A stretch of 9,034 nucleotides of DNA from Roseivirga sp. UBA6061 (GCA_002427745.1 DIYF01000087.1:1-9034); one strand, 5' to 3'. Shown: positions 1 to 7,151, counted from the first letter of the stretch. Numbers and translations are program-made. The notes: generated from the letters alone by a model not told the origin.

Positions 1-767
1 TCTGCCTTTAGTCCCTCGTAGTCCAGCTTGTCTATGGTGGGGTTTTTGAAAAAGCTACCGGCATTTCCTATTTCGGCAGGATCGGGTAATTTGCTCTGGC
101 GGATGCTGATTACAGCATCACTTACCGCTTTGAGCGTGAGTTCCTCAATTCCCATGTCGGTGAGCGTGTCCTGTATGGCTCCGTAAGAGGTATTGAAAAC
201 GGGAGTTTTGTTCAATCTGAAAGTTACTGAAGCAATTACATATTTGCCTTTGGCACCTTTTTTAAAAATGCTTTCCCGATAGCCAAACTCGCAAGTAGCA
301 TTGTCGAAACTATGAAGCTCACCAGTGCTGATTTCTACCGCCTCCAGGCTTTCAAATACATTCTTGATTTCTACACCATAGGCTCCGATATTCTGCATGG
401 GAGCAGCACCTACCGTGCCGGGAATCAGGGAAAGGTTTTCCACTCCGGCCCATTCCTGCTCAATGCAATGGAGTACAAACTGATGCCAGTTTTCTCCGGC
501 CATCACCCGTACCCAGATATGGTCATTATCTTCCCTGATCTTCTCAATTCCCTTCAGACCGTTTTTGAGCACCAGACCACCAAAGTCCTGCGTCAGCAAC
601 ATGTTACTACCACCTCCTAAGATCAAAAGCTCCTGATCAGGTGCTTTTTGTGCCAGTACCCCGGTCAGTTGTTCAATGCTTGTAAACTCAAAAAAGTGAG
701 CTGCCCGGGCTTCCAGACCAAAGGTGTTGAATGGCTTGAGCGAAACGTTCTGCTGGATTTCTATCAT
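1..767 (-). CDS. murB: UDP-N-acetylenolpyruvoylglucosamine reductase (MurB), C-terminus cut off by window edge
   Basis: MurB is the cytoplasmic FAD enzyme that uses NADPH to reduce UDP-GlcNAc-enolpyruvate to UDP-MurNAc, the second committed step of peptidoglycan precursor synthesis. 255 codons are visible in one open frame. Seen motifs: NTFGL at 14-18; the FAD/phosphate loop GGGSN at 51-55; the long FAD-binding stretch at 108-131 with IPGTVGAAP and GAYG; FGYRES at 161-166, whose Arg164 matches the substrate-binding arginine of E. coli MurB; and GNAGSFFKNP at 234-243, whose Ser238 matches the catalytic proton donor. The wording of this last motif fits type I MurB. Such enzymes are about 300-345 residues, so the final part with the catalytic glutamate lies beyond position 1. 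The ATG at 767 overlaps the upstream stop as ATGA, which supports this start and coupling to the DinB-like gene. The identification is firm; only the end is unseen. Confidence 0.96.
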   Translation of the reverse strand, partial: MIEIQQNVSLKPFNTFGLEARAAHFFEFTSIEQLTGVLAQKAPDQELLILGGGSNMLLTQDFGGLVLKNGLKGIEKIREDNDHIWVRVMAGENWHQFVLHCIEQEWAGVENLSLIPGTVGAAPMQNIGAYGVEIKNVFESLEAVEISTGELHSFDNATCEFGYRESIFKKGAKGKYVIASVTFRLNKTPVFNTSYGAIQDTLTDMGIEELTLKAVSDAVISIRQSKLPDPAEIGNAGSFFKNPTIDKLDYEGLKA

Positions 768-1222
768 TGAGAAGCAAGGAGTCTTCTGTGGTAATTGATC
801 TGGCCCAGGTGGTACGTTAAATGCCCGGAAAGGTGTAACAGAAAGATATGAGTAGTGATGGGTTTATCGTTGAAAACCCGTACTTCGTAGATTTTATCCA
901 GATCCGCATCATCCAATGAATCCAGTGTTTTGAGCACCACTTCCAGCGTTTCATCAATGTTGGTAGCCATGGCTTCACGGCTTACATTTTTGTCATTGAA
1001 TTCTCTGTCTCTTTCCCTGATGTAACCAGAGCCGCCCAGTACGGCACCAATAAAGTGCTTCAGGTTACCACACAGATGTAGCACAAGGTTGCCGGCAGGG
1101 TTGGTAATGGCTCCTTCTACAATCCAGAGTTCTGACTCATTTTCATAAGCCATGAGTTCTTTTTTCAGAATACCCAGGTCTCTTTCAAAAAGGGCCTTGA
1201 GAGATTTGATGGTTTGGCTCAT
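764..1222 (-). CDS. DinB-superfamily protein, DUF1572-like
   Basis: This is a 152-residue, mostly helical cytoplasmic protein with no signal peptide. It resembles the DinB/YfiT-like four-helix-bundle superfamily, nearest in style to DUF1572. The expected metal-binding histidine triad can be seen: His49 in the NLVLHLCGN segment, then His134 and His138 in the HLTYHLGQINYHRR segment near the C-terminus. An RERDREF stretch at 69-75 also matches DUF1572 wording. Relatives include thiol-dependent transferases and putative metal-dependent hydrolases, but the substrate cannot be read from sequence. The gene sits between a phospho-sugar mutase and murB with 4-base ATGA overlaps on both sides (1219-1222 and 764-767), so it is almost certainly made together with them. 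Whether it helps envelope precursor synthesis or is just carried in the unit is open. Family placement is fairly sure; function is unknown. Confidence 0.88.
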   Translation of the reverse strand: MSQTIKSLKALFERDLGILKKELMAYENESELWIVEGAITNPAGNLVLHLCGNLKHFIGAVLGGSGYIRERDREFNDKNVSREAMATNIDETLEVVLKTLDSLDDADLDKIYEVRVFNDKPITTHIFLLHLSGHLTYHLGQINYHRRLLASQ

Positions 1223-2934
1223 AGGTTCAATGCGGTTTTAATGGTCTCAATTCTTGTCTCCAGGCTCGCTTTGGTGTTATTAAACTCACCTTTGTCGGCC
1301 ATAGGAGTGTTCACAGAAATATAGAACTTGATCTTGGGTTCTGTACCGGAAGGTCTGGCCGATATTTTAGTGCCATCTTCTAGGAAGAATTGAAGTACGT
1401 TCGATTTATCCAGGTGCACAGGAGTTTCTGCTCCAGTGGTCAGGTCTTTTTCTACAGAAGACTGATAGTCGATCACCTTTACTACTTTACTTCCGGCAAT
1501 GGTAGCGGGGGTGTGCTCACGGAGGTCGATCATCATCTGCCTGATCTCTTCAGCACCCTGCATGCCTTTTTTGGTCATTGAAACCAGGGCTTCCAGGTAG
1601 AAATCATATTGCTCGTAGATTTCGGCAAGCAGATCAAAAACAGAAAGTCCCTGATCTTTGGCCCAGGCTGTCATTTCCGCCAGCATGGCGCAGGACGCGA
1701 TAGCATCTTTGTCTCTTACAAAATCGCTGATCATGTAGCCGTAGCTCTCTTCTCCACCTCCGATAAACTCCTTTTTGCCTTCCAGCTCCTTTATCACAGC
1801 CGCGATATATTTAAAGCCGGTAAGTGTATTAGGGCAGTCTACCCCGAAGCTCTCCGCGATTTTATCCAGCAGGTCTGAGGTAACGATGGTCTTCACGATC
1901 ATCTGGTTACCATCGATTTTGCCGTTTTCTTTCCACTTTTTAAGCAGGAAGTAAATCAGTAAAGTAGCAGCCTGGTTTCCGTTCAGCAACTCAAACTCAC
2001 CGGCATTATTCTTTGCCGCTATACCCACGCGGTCGGCATCCGGGTCGGTAGCCATAACAAGGTCAGCATCCTGTTCTGCCGCTTTGTTAAGAGCCAGGGT
2101 CATAGCCTCACGCTCTTCCGGGTTGGGGTAAACAACGGTAGGGAAGTCACCGTTGGGCTCAGACTGCTCTTCTACCACCGTCACATTGGTAAAACCTTTT
2201 CTTTTAAGCACCTCGGGAACCAGCGTAATACCGGTGCCGTGAATAGGAGAGAAGACAATCTTCAAATCAGCCTGGCGCTGCACAGCTTCCGGGGCCAATG
2301 TCAAATCCAAAATGGCCTGCAGGTAGGGTTCGTCTACCTCTGCATTGATCAGCTTTACCATAGACTCATCTTTGGTAAACTTTACTTCTTCAATGCTACT
2401 GATGGCATTTACTTCAGTAATGATATTCTTGTCATGAGGAGGTGTTACCTGAGCTCCGTCATCCCAGTAGGCCTTGTAGCCATTGTACTCACGGGGGTTA
2501 TGTGAGGCCGTGACGACCACACCGCTTTTACATCCCAGTTGTCTGATAGCATAAGAAAGCTCCGGTGTTGGTCTGAGTTCGTCAAACAGATAGACGAAAA
2601 TACCATTGGCCGAAAAAACTGAAGCGGTAATATCAGCAAAGTAGTTACTGTTATTACGACTGTCGTGCGCAATGGCTACTTTGATCTCTTCGTTCGGAAA
2701 AGCTTTGAGCAGGTAGTTGGCCAGGCCTTGTGTGGCTGTGCCTACTGTGTATTTATTCATACGGTTAGAGCCAACGCCCATTACGCCACGAAGGCCTCCC
2801 GTACCAAATTCCAGGTCCTTGTAAAATGAGTCGGCCAGTTCATCAGGTGAAAGAGCCCTGATAGCGGCCTTGCTTTCCTCATCAATATTACTGTTGAGCC
2901 AGCTGTCTGCTTTTGCCTTTATGATTGTATCCAT
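1219..2934 (-). CDS. phospho-sugar mutase (phosphoglucomutase/phosphomannomutase family)
   Basis: This is a 571-residue alpha-D-phosphohexomutase of the long PGM2/PgcA-like type. It interconverts hexose 1-phosphate and 6-phosphate through a phosphoserine, most likely glucose-1-P and glucose-6-P, feeding nucleotide-sugar and polysaccharide synthesis in the cytoplasm. All four family signatures are intact and in order: FGTGGLRG (43-50) followed by the active-site TASHNP with phospho-Ser144; the Mg2+ loop DPDADRVG (297-304); the sugar-specificity loop GGEESYG (393-399); and the phosphate-binding RPSGTEPK (527-534). The start at 2934 gives a normal N-terminus for the family. There is no convincing Shine-Dalgarno, as is common in Bacteroidota. 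The stop overlaps the next start by ATGA. A candidate promoter lies at 3055-3085. Glucose versus mannose preference cannot be settled from motifs, so no gene symbol is given. It is the first gene of the three-gene unit ending in murB. Confidence 0.95.
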   Translation of the reverse strand: MDTIIKAKADSWLNSNIDEESKAAIRALSPDELADSFYKDLEFGTGGLRGVMGVGSNRMNKYTVGTATQGLANYLLKAFPNEEIKVAIAHDSRNNSNYFADITASVFSANGIFVYLFDELRPTPELSYAIRQLGCKSGVVVTASHNPREYNGYKAYWDDGAQVTPPHDKNIITEVNAISSIEEVKFTKDESMVKLINAEVDEPYLQAILDLTLAPEAVQRQADLKIVFSPIHGTGITLVPEVLKRKGFTNVTVVEEQSEPNGDFPTVVYPNPEEREAMTLALNKAAEQDADLVMATDPDADRVGIAAKNNAGEFELLNGNQAATLLIYFLLKKWKENGKIDGNQMIVKTIVTSDLLDKIAESFGVDCPNTLTGFKYIAAVIKELEGKKEFIGGGEESYGYMISDFVRDKDAIASCAMLAEMTAWAKDQGLSVFDLLAEIYEQYDFYLEALVSMTKKGMQGAEEIRQMMIDLREHTPATIAGSKVVKVIDYQSSVEKDLTTGAETPVHLDKSNVLQFFLEDGTKISARPSGTEPKIKFYISVNTPMADKGEFNNTKASLETRIETIKTALNL

Positions 2935-3054
2935 GTAGTTGAATTCTTGATTGTCAGATGAGAATTGTCTTATGATTTCAGATTAAAAATGTATCGTTTG
3001 GCCATTCTCATTCCCCGGTAAACGGTTTCAAAGAAGACATTTCCGGGAGCCCTC

Positions 3055-3085
3055 CAAATGTCGTTTTCATATTTACTATTTCAAA
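3055..3085 (-). promoter_or_regulatory. candidate Bacteroidota-type promoter for the mutase-dinB-murB unit
   Basis: On the minus strand, TTTG (complement of 3082-3085) is followed after exactly 19 bases by GACATTTG (complement of 3055-3062). The Bacteroidota housekeeping sigma factor recognises TTTG or TTG around -33 and TAnnTTTG around -7 with a spacer near 19, so this differs from consensus by one base in the -7 box. The spacer and the sequence upstream are A/T-rich. Transcription would start near 3048 and give a leader of about 115 bases before the ATG at 2934. This is pattern matching only; short motifs of this kind also arise by chance. Confidence 0.42.
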
Positions 3086-3232
3086 AAAAATGCAGCTTTT
3101 CTTTATCCTGAAATGATCGTCTTACCATCAGTGCTCACGGTGGTATGGGGGAGTTGTCAGAGGGAATCAAACCTTTTTTTAGAATGGCTTGCATGTTTTT
3201 ATCTAAGTTCCATTCTTTGTGCAGCTAACCTG

Positions 3233-3667
3233 ATGAATATGGACGTTGATAAGCTAAACGCAGATTTTGCACTACTTGCAGACAAGATCAATGAGTTAGA
3301 TGATCTTGATTACAGTGATGAGAGATATGATGACCTGGAGGAGGAACTTCACGACCTGGAGGATTCTTTTCTGGAAGAGTTCGGGAATGAACTGGAAGAG
3401 GCAATAGCCCTGGTGCATGACGAATTTTGCCCTGATAATGATGTGCTGCTGCCTACAGCTTACTTTGCCAAAAACTACATTCGCCTGCAGAAAGACCACA
3501 AAGGCCGGTATAGCTATGATGTCGAGTTTGGCGAAGGAGTACCGGTAGAGGTAGATGATTTCGGAGATCAGGAAGTGAGACTGGTATTGGTTCCAGGTCC
3601 ATGCCGACTGTTGGTAACTGTTGGAGACAGCGCCAAGCAGGAAGCCTGGAGAGCCAGAAAAAATTAA
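3233..3667 (+). CDS. small acidic protein of unknown function
   Basis: I do not recognise a named function. The frame stays open back to an ATG at 3113, but the first 40 codons read like T-rich non-coding DNA and have a very different composition. The regular protein begins at ATG 3233 (MNMDVDKLNADF) or two codons later at 3239, giving 144 or 142 residues. About 26% of residues are Asp or Glu, concentrated in the first 80, which form a predicted amphipathic helix or coiled coil (ELDDLDYSDERYDDLEEELH). A CPDNDVLLPTAYF segment and a beta-rich end with VRLVLVPGPCRLLVTVG follow. There is no signal peptide or membrane segment, so it is probably cytoplasmic. It is the only plus-strand gene, divergent from the mutase, and is followed by a strong hairpin terminator. 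A poor promoter-like pair (TTG 3189-3191, ATTCTTTG 3212-3219, spacer 20) lies just upstream and would fit the short start. It looks like a conserved hypothetical protein. Confidence 0.78.
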   Translation: MNMDVDKLNADFALLADKINELDDLDYSDERYDDLEEELHDLEDSFLEEFGNELEEAIALVHDEFCPDNDVLLPTAYFAKNYIRLQKDHKGRYSYDVEFGEGVPVEVDDFGDQEVRLVLVPGPCRLLVTVGDSAKQEAWRARKN

Positions 3668-3706
3668 GTATCAGAGCGAGTATTCGCATAGTTTAATCAG
3701 ATATAC

Positions 3707-3736
3707 AAAAGCCTCTTCCCATGGAAGAGGCTTTTT
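3707..3736. terminator. bidirectional intrinsic terminator between convergent genes
   Basis: A perfect hairpin pairs GCCTCTTCC (3711-3719) with GGAAGAGGC (3723-3731) around the 3-base loop CAT. Four A's precede it and five T's follow it, so each strand presents a GC-rich stem followed by a U-tract. It lies 39 bases after the stop of the plus-strand acidic-protein gene and 19 bases beyond the stop of the minus-strand DUF6503-type gene, which is where a shared terminator for two converging genes should be. Confidence 0.9.
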
Positions 3737-3755
3737 CTTTGTTTCTGTACCCGGG

Positions 3756-4478
3756 CTACTTGTAGGACACCAATATATCTGATCCTCTGTACTGATCATT
3801 GGTTTTATCATACCAGTGTCGGAAACGTGCCAGGTTCATACCGTTTATGTCGGCATTGCCATTGAATATCAGGTATTCTCCCTCTTCCGGCTTTTCGCCC
3901 AGCGTTTCCAGCCCCACCACCTTGTAGTCATCCGGTGAGAAGAAAACCCGCCAGCTACTGGCTATCATCGGGGACTTGAGCTCAAAATCAATGCTTATGG
4001 CCGTTTGGTTATTGAAAGTCACTTCGCTCACCTCTTTCATTTCATAGTTATCTTCCTGAAGCACCATGGGGAGTCCGTACATAAACTCGTAATAGCCGCG
4101 GTAGTTGGCGTTGCGCTCAGGTTGCAGGCGATACTTTTTGACCAGCTCCGGATCAGTCTCAACCTTGCCGTCCAGGAGCGTTCTGGCCTGACCTTTCTCA
4201 TCTACAATATGGGTCGAAACACGGTCTTCTCTGTTCCTTTCCAGGCTAAAGGTCTTGGTCGGTACATCCAGCTTTACATTAGAAAATCGTTCCGGGCCCT
4301 GAATTCTGGGCTCTCTGATGACCATGTCCAGCGAAGCGCTTTCCCAGCTGCCTTGTGGGTCGTGGAGCTTTATACTTTGTTCCAGAATGTAGGGTCCGTT
4401 CTTGCAGGTGGTTTTTTCCGGAGGGTTGCCGGTAAAAAGCAGGCTGATGGGCAGAAGCAGGTAGAGTAGTGGTTTCAT
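3756..4478 (-). CDS. secreted DUF6503-type protein
   Basis: This is a 240-residue exported protein resembling the DUF6503 family of Bacteroidota, whose biochemical role is not known. Residues 1-17 form a signal peptide (MKPLLYLLLPISLLFTG). Cys25 is not in a lipobox, so secretion to the periplasm or surface through signal peptidase I is more likely than lipidation. Family-like landmarks: an IKLHDPQGSW segment at 36-45, YRLQPERN at 116-123, YYEFMYGLPM at 129-138, GEYLIFNG at 200-207 and RFRHWYDK at 218-225. The rest alternates beta strands, which suits a lipoprotein-carrier-like or lipocalin-like open barrel, but that fold is inference. The frame is open up to 4589. The ATG at 4478 is chosen because the signal peptide begins there and the upstream part encodes an unlikely extension and holds a stem-loop. 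It ends 19 bases before the bidirectional terminator. Confidence 0.85.
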   Translation of the reverse strand: MKPLLYLLLPISLLFTGNPPEKTTCKNGPYILEQSIKLHDPQGSWESASLDMVIREPRIQGPERFSNVKLDVPTKTFSLERNREDRVSTHIVDEKGQARTLLDGKVETDPELVKKYRLQPERNANYRGYYEFMYGLPMVLQEDNYEMKEVSEVTFNNQTAISIDFELKSPMIASSWRVFFSPDDYKVVGLETLGEKPEEGEYLIFNGNADINGMNLARFRHWYDKTNDQYRGSDILVSYK

Positions 4479-4555
4479 ATTTTCTATTTTATAGAAAAAG
4501 TACGTAAGCCTGAATTTTTGGTTTCGAAAATGAGCATTGATGTAGATGGGTTCCC

Positions 4556-4578
4556 CTGGTTTAGTCGTTACAAACCAG
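4556..4578. other. stem-loop in the gap between the OmpA-like and DUF6503-type genes
   Basis: CTGGTTT (4556-4562) pairs perfectly with AAACCAG (4572-4578) around a 9-base loop. It lies 44 bases beyond the stop of the OmpA-like gene on the minus strand and 78 bases before the start of the next gene. No U-tract follows on either strand, so a standard intrinsic terminator is not supported. It could be a 3'-end processing hairpin, a leader structure or chance. The rest of 4479-4621 shows nothing clear; a TACTTTTT near 4494-4501 (minus strand) is at best a poor -7 box with no matching -33. Confidence 0.3.
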
Positions 4579-4621
4579 CAGGTCCGCAATAAGAAAGATC
4601 AGGGACAAGCAGGTGGTCAGG

Positions 4622-6526
4622 TTATTCATTTGTCCTGGATTCTGCCTTGACATAGCATACCTCGCAGAATCTCTTTTTGAGGTTCACATCATCCAGTAAC
4701 TGGAAGGTAATGCCTCCCTGAGATTTGGCCTGAAAGAGATTGCAGAAGCGCTCTTTATCCCTTTCAATCGCTCTCCCCAATACATCCTGATAATCTGGTC
4801 TGCGGGTTTTTCGCGGATCGGTAATGGTAAGATTCAGATAGTAAAAGATGACATCTGTACTCGCATCAGGTTGAATGGCCCTGGTCTTTAGCAGAGTAAA
4901 GGCCCAGTCAAAGCGACTGTAGTAGGTCATGTATTTGGCCAGCCTCAGCAGGTCATTGTCATTCAGGGGTTCCCTGCGATAAGTGTTGTAAATAGACCGT
5001 AGCGATTTGTTCTTGCCGGCATAGTCACGTTCTGCATGCAGGTATTTGGTCAATACGATACTGTGATTAATCTTCAGTGTGCGCAAGAGGTCCGGTGCCA
5101 GTCTCGTACGTTCCAACTGGTTAATGTGGTTCAGGATATCCCTGCGTTTGGAGAATTCTTCACTGATGGCCCACCTTCTGATTTTCAGCACTGTCAGGTT
5201 GTACAACAGCTTTTGGTTATCGGGCAGAAACTCCAGTAGCCGGGTGTAATTCTCAATTGCTTTATTCAGATCTTCAGGGTGCTGGTCGTGAACAAAAAGT
5301 GCCGCATTGTTATGCAGGCTGAAGTACTTATTGGATTTGGGAAGCTCAAGCTCTCCCAGAAAACTTTCCGGCAGGTCTTTTTTACCAATTCTATCAAAAA
5401 TCACCTGTTGCAGATAGAGTGCTTCTTCCAGGTTCTCTCGCTCCAGGCTCTGTGAAAACATGGATTTTAGCATATCAGGACTGCTCTTTTCAGGTGCAAT
5501 GCGTTTTTCTAAATCGATCTCAATCAGTGCTTTTCTGTGTTGGCCAAGTATCGGTTCTATGGAGGCTAACAGGGGAGCGTTGCCGGCAAACCGGGCCTTG
5601 ACTTCCTCTTTCGATAGCTTACCCAGGTCGGCAAACTGAGTACCGGCAATGTCATTGTGAAACTCTGTCCAGTTTTCACGTGCCTTAATTTCTGAGACGA
5701 TGAACTCGTTTTGATAACTGCTGAGGGCATCGACAATGCTCTGTGCCCGGCCTTCCTGTAGCCTGATATTTCTCTCGAGGGGACCTTCCACAGAAGAAAA
5801 AGCCTCAATGGCAATCCGTTTGATATAGTAATCCGTCAGGTTTAGTGTATCGTAAATGGGCTTGACGGATACCTGGTCAAACACCATCTGATCTTTTTCG
5901 AAGGGCACGGTAAAATTGACCGTTTTGTTAAGCTGGCCAAACTTCATGGTTACCTCGGTACTGAGGCTATCCCGGTAGAGGCCACTTTCCAGCAATGACC
6001 AGGTGTCATAGTCAATCTGATAGAAATAGCGACTGTCGCAAAGCCAGTTTTTCTGCACGATCAGCAGGTTATATTCTACAGTCTTCGGGTCTATGTCAGA
6101 AGGGAGTTGTCCGTATCGCACCACATAGACCCTGTTACGATCTGTCTGGCCACGTCTCTCTATTTCATCTTTGTAGATAGGGGGCAGGAGCTGTCCTTTG
6201 TGAGCCCATGAATTTGCATGCTGATTAGGACCGCCACATCGGTATTGGTCTCTTTTAATGATGTCAATAGCAAAGCCATCTCCTTTATGATCAAAAATCT
6301 GGTTGAAGTGTTTTTTGCTACTGAAAAGCAGATAAATAACGCCCTCGTGTTCGGCTATGGAGTATTGCACCTCAGGAGGCAGGCTTGCTGCCACCTCGAA
6401 GTATTCTTTACACCTTTTGGCTTTGTCCTCGCCCGGGTCTTTGATACTGTACACAGGCTCGTTTTGTGCCAGGAGGTCACAGAGCGGGGTGACGAGTAAA
6501 AAAAGAAGTACAGAAAGGCGTTTCAA
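4622..6526 (-). CDS. exported OmpA-like domain protein with helical TPR-like C-terminal half, TTG start
   Basis: This 634-residue protein begins with a signal peptide (residues 1-20, ending DLLAQ). Residues 22-195 are an unrecognised, probably beta-containing region with cysteines at 39, 97 and 163. Residues about 200-340 resemble an OmpA C-terminal (peptidoglycan-associating) domain of the Bacteroidota type: FTVPFEKDQ at 205-213, then IAIEAFSSVEG at 238-248, Asn253, and Arg260-Ala261 in the RLQEGRAQSI helix, closing with the RKALIEIDL strand at 331-339. The aspartate that contacts diaminopimelate in classical OmpA aligns with Ser245, while the Asn and Arg are kept, so wall binding may be altered. 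Residues 350-600 are predicted helical and resemble TPR-type repeats, especially AIENYTRLLEFLPDN at 423-437. The end carries CEVC at 621-624. The start is TTG: an in-frame TAA lies two codons upstream and there is no Met before residue 194. Likely periplasmic or outer-membrane associated; the exact role is unknown. Confidence 0.82.
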   Translation of the reverse strand: MKRLSVLLFLLVTPLCDLLAQNEPVYSIKDPGEDKAKRCKEYFEVAASLPPEVQYSIAEHEGVIYLLFSSKKHFNQIFDHKGDGFAIDIIKRDQYRCGGPNQHANSWAHKGQLLPPIYKDEIERRGQTDRNRVYVVRYGQLPSDIDPKTVEYNLLIVQKNWLCDSRYFYQIDYDTWSLLESGLYRDSLSTEVTMKFGQLNKTVNFTVPFEKDQMVFDQVSVKPIYDTLNLTDYYIKRIAIEAFSSVEGPLERNIRLQEGRAQSIVDALSSYQNEFIVSEIKARENWTEFHNDIAGTQFADLGKLSKEEVKARFAGNAPLLASIEPILGQHRKALIEIDLEKRIAPEKSSPDMLKSMFSQSLERENLEEALYLQQVIFDRIGKKDLPESFLGELELPKSNKYFSLHNNAALFVHDQHPEDLNKAIENYTRLLEFLPDNQKLLYNLTVLKIRRWAISEEFSKRRDILNHINQLERTRLAPDLLRTLKINHSIVLTKYLHAERDYAGKNKSLRSIYNTYRREPLNDNDLLRLAKYMTYYSRFDWAFTLLKTRAIQPDASTDVIFYYLNLTITDPRKTRRPDYQDVLGRAIERDKERFCNLFQAKSQGGITFQLLDDVNLKKRFCEVCYVKAESRTNE

Positions 6527-6584
6527 GACTTAACGATCGTTTACAACACGAACGAAAAGTATGAAAATTGTTACAAAGACTCAG

Positions 6585-6614
6585 TTACAGACCTCCGCTT
6601 TGAAGCGACTGTAA
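6585..6614. other. two-part stem-loop between the lipoprotein genes and the OmpA-like gene
   Basis: TTACAG (6585-6590) pairs with CTGTAA (6609-6614), and inside it CGCTT (6596-6600) pairs with AAGCG (6603-6607) around a TG loop, with a small asymmetric internal loop. It sits 48 bases past the stop of the last lipoprotein gene and 58 bases before the TTG start of the OmpA-like gene. On the minus strand the following bases are TGAGTCTTTG, with no real U-tract. It may end the lipoprotein transcript weakly or act in the leader of the next gene. Apart from a 10-base palindrome at 6532-6541, I see nothing else in 6527-6662. Confidence 0.38.
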
Positions 6615-6662
6615 GGGAATGGCAGTAGTGACTCTTTTGGGCCAGACTGCCTGATCCATAGC

Positions 6663-7151
6663 CTATTCCTGTTTCTGGTAGACGGTTATTGGCTTTCCTA
6701 TGCCCGTTGAGAGCCCGTTCCAGGTCAGGTGAAGCTCTTTATTATTGTCTTCCAGGCTAACAGAATAGGAACCTTTTTCTCTGTTGGTTATTCTGTGTTC
6801 CAGCGCTTCCAGGGCTGAATAGTAGTTGATTGTGTTTGTGTTGTGAAATTCCTGTTCTGAGAAAAATGTCAGGGCACCTTCCTGGATGTAGTAGCGTCCC
6901 TGAACGATGATATGATAACCCAGTAATTCCCCATCGCTATCGCTTATAGCAGTTCTCGTAAAAGTATAAGTGTTCTTGGCTTTGAACTCGTATGATTCCT
7001 GATAGCTATATGAGGAGCCTTCCACCGGTACAACTCTCTGCCATGTGCCCCGCATGAGTCTGCTGAGTTCAGGGTCGGGACCTTCGTCTCCACAAGAGCT
7101 GAGGCTCAACATCAACCCAATAGCCAGTAAAATCGAACCAACGTATTTCAT
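6663..7151 (-). CDS. small lipoprotein, third member of a tandem paralogous set
   Basis: This 162-residue protein has a clear lipoprotein signal peptide: MKYVGSILLAIGLMLSLSSC with Cys20 as the lipidated residue in an LSSC lipobox. The following GDEG is acidic, as in surface-exported lipoproteins of Bacteroidota, though this is only suggestive. After Cys20 comes a lipocalin-like pattern: GTW at 35-37, then YEFKAKNTY, an Arg-Thr pair, GYHIIVQGRYYI and a series of predicted beta strands. The same order occurs in the two genes just upstream. Unlike them it has lost the paired cysteines near the C-terminus; WNGLSTG occupies that place. The frame is open to 7283, but longer versions would overlap the upstream gene. 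ATG 7151 puts the signal peptide at the N-terminus with a 31-base gap. Ligand and function are unknown. Confidence 0.82.
   Translation of the reverse strand: MKYVGSILLAIGLMLSLSSCGDEGPDPELSRLMRGTWQRVVPVEGSSYSYQESYEFKAKNTYTFTRTAISDSDGELLGYHIIVQGRYYIQEGALTFFSEQEFHNTNTINYYSALEALEHRITNREKGSYSVSLEDNNKELHLTWNGLSTGIGKPITVYQKQE

Noticed and set aside
312..620. Plus-strand open frame of 102 codons
   Set aside because: It lies antisense inside murB, whose minus-strand frame carries all the expected MurB motifs; the plus frame has no recognisable features.
2992..3000. TATCGTTTG as a plus-strand -7 box
   Set aside because: It has three bases between TA and TTTG instead of two and no TTG at a suitable distance (the nearest gives a 24-base spacer).
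4005..4469. Plus-strand open frame of 154 codons
   Set aside because: It is antisense to the DUF6503-type gene; the minus strand has a signal peptide and family-like motifs, while the plus frame looks like a shadow.
4479..4589. N-terminal extension of 37 codons for the DUF6503-type gene
   Set aside because: It would bury the signal peptide, has unlikely composition and overlaps a stem-loop; ATG 4478 is the natural start.
4614..4623. TGGTCAGGTT, repeated at 7692-7701
   Set aside because: A 10-base match in two gaps with no shared flanks is within chance and gives no structure.
5566..5814. Minus-strand frame of 82 codons within the OmpA-like gene
   Set aside because: It is in another frame of the same strand as a long gene with domain evidence; no sign of a programmed frameshift.
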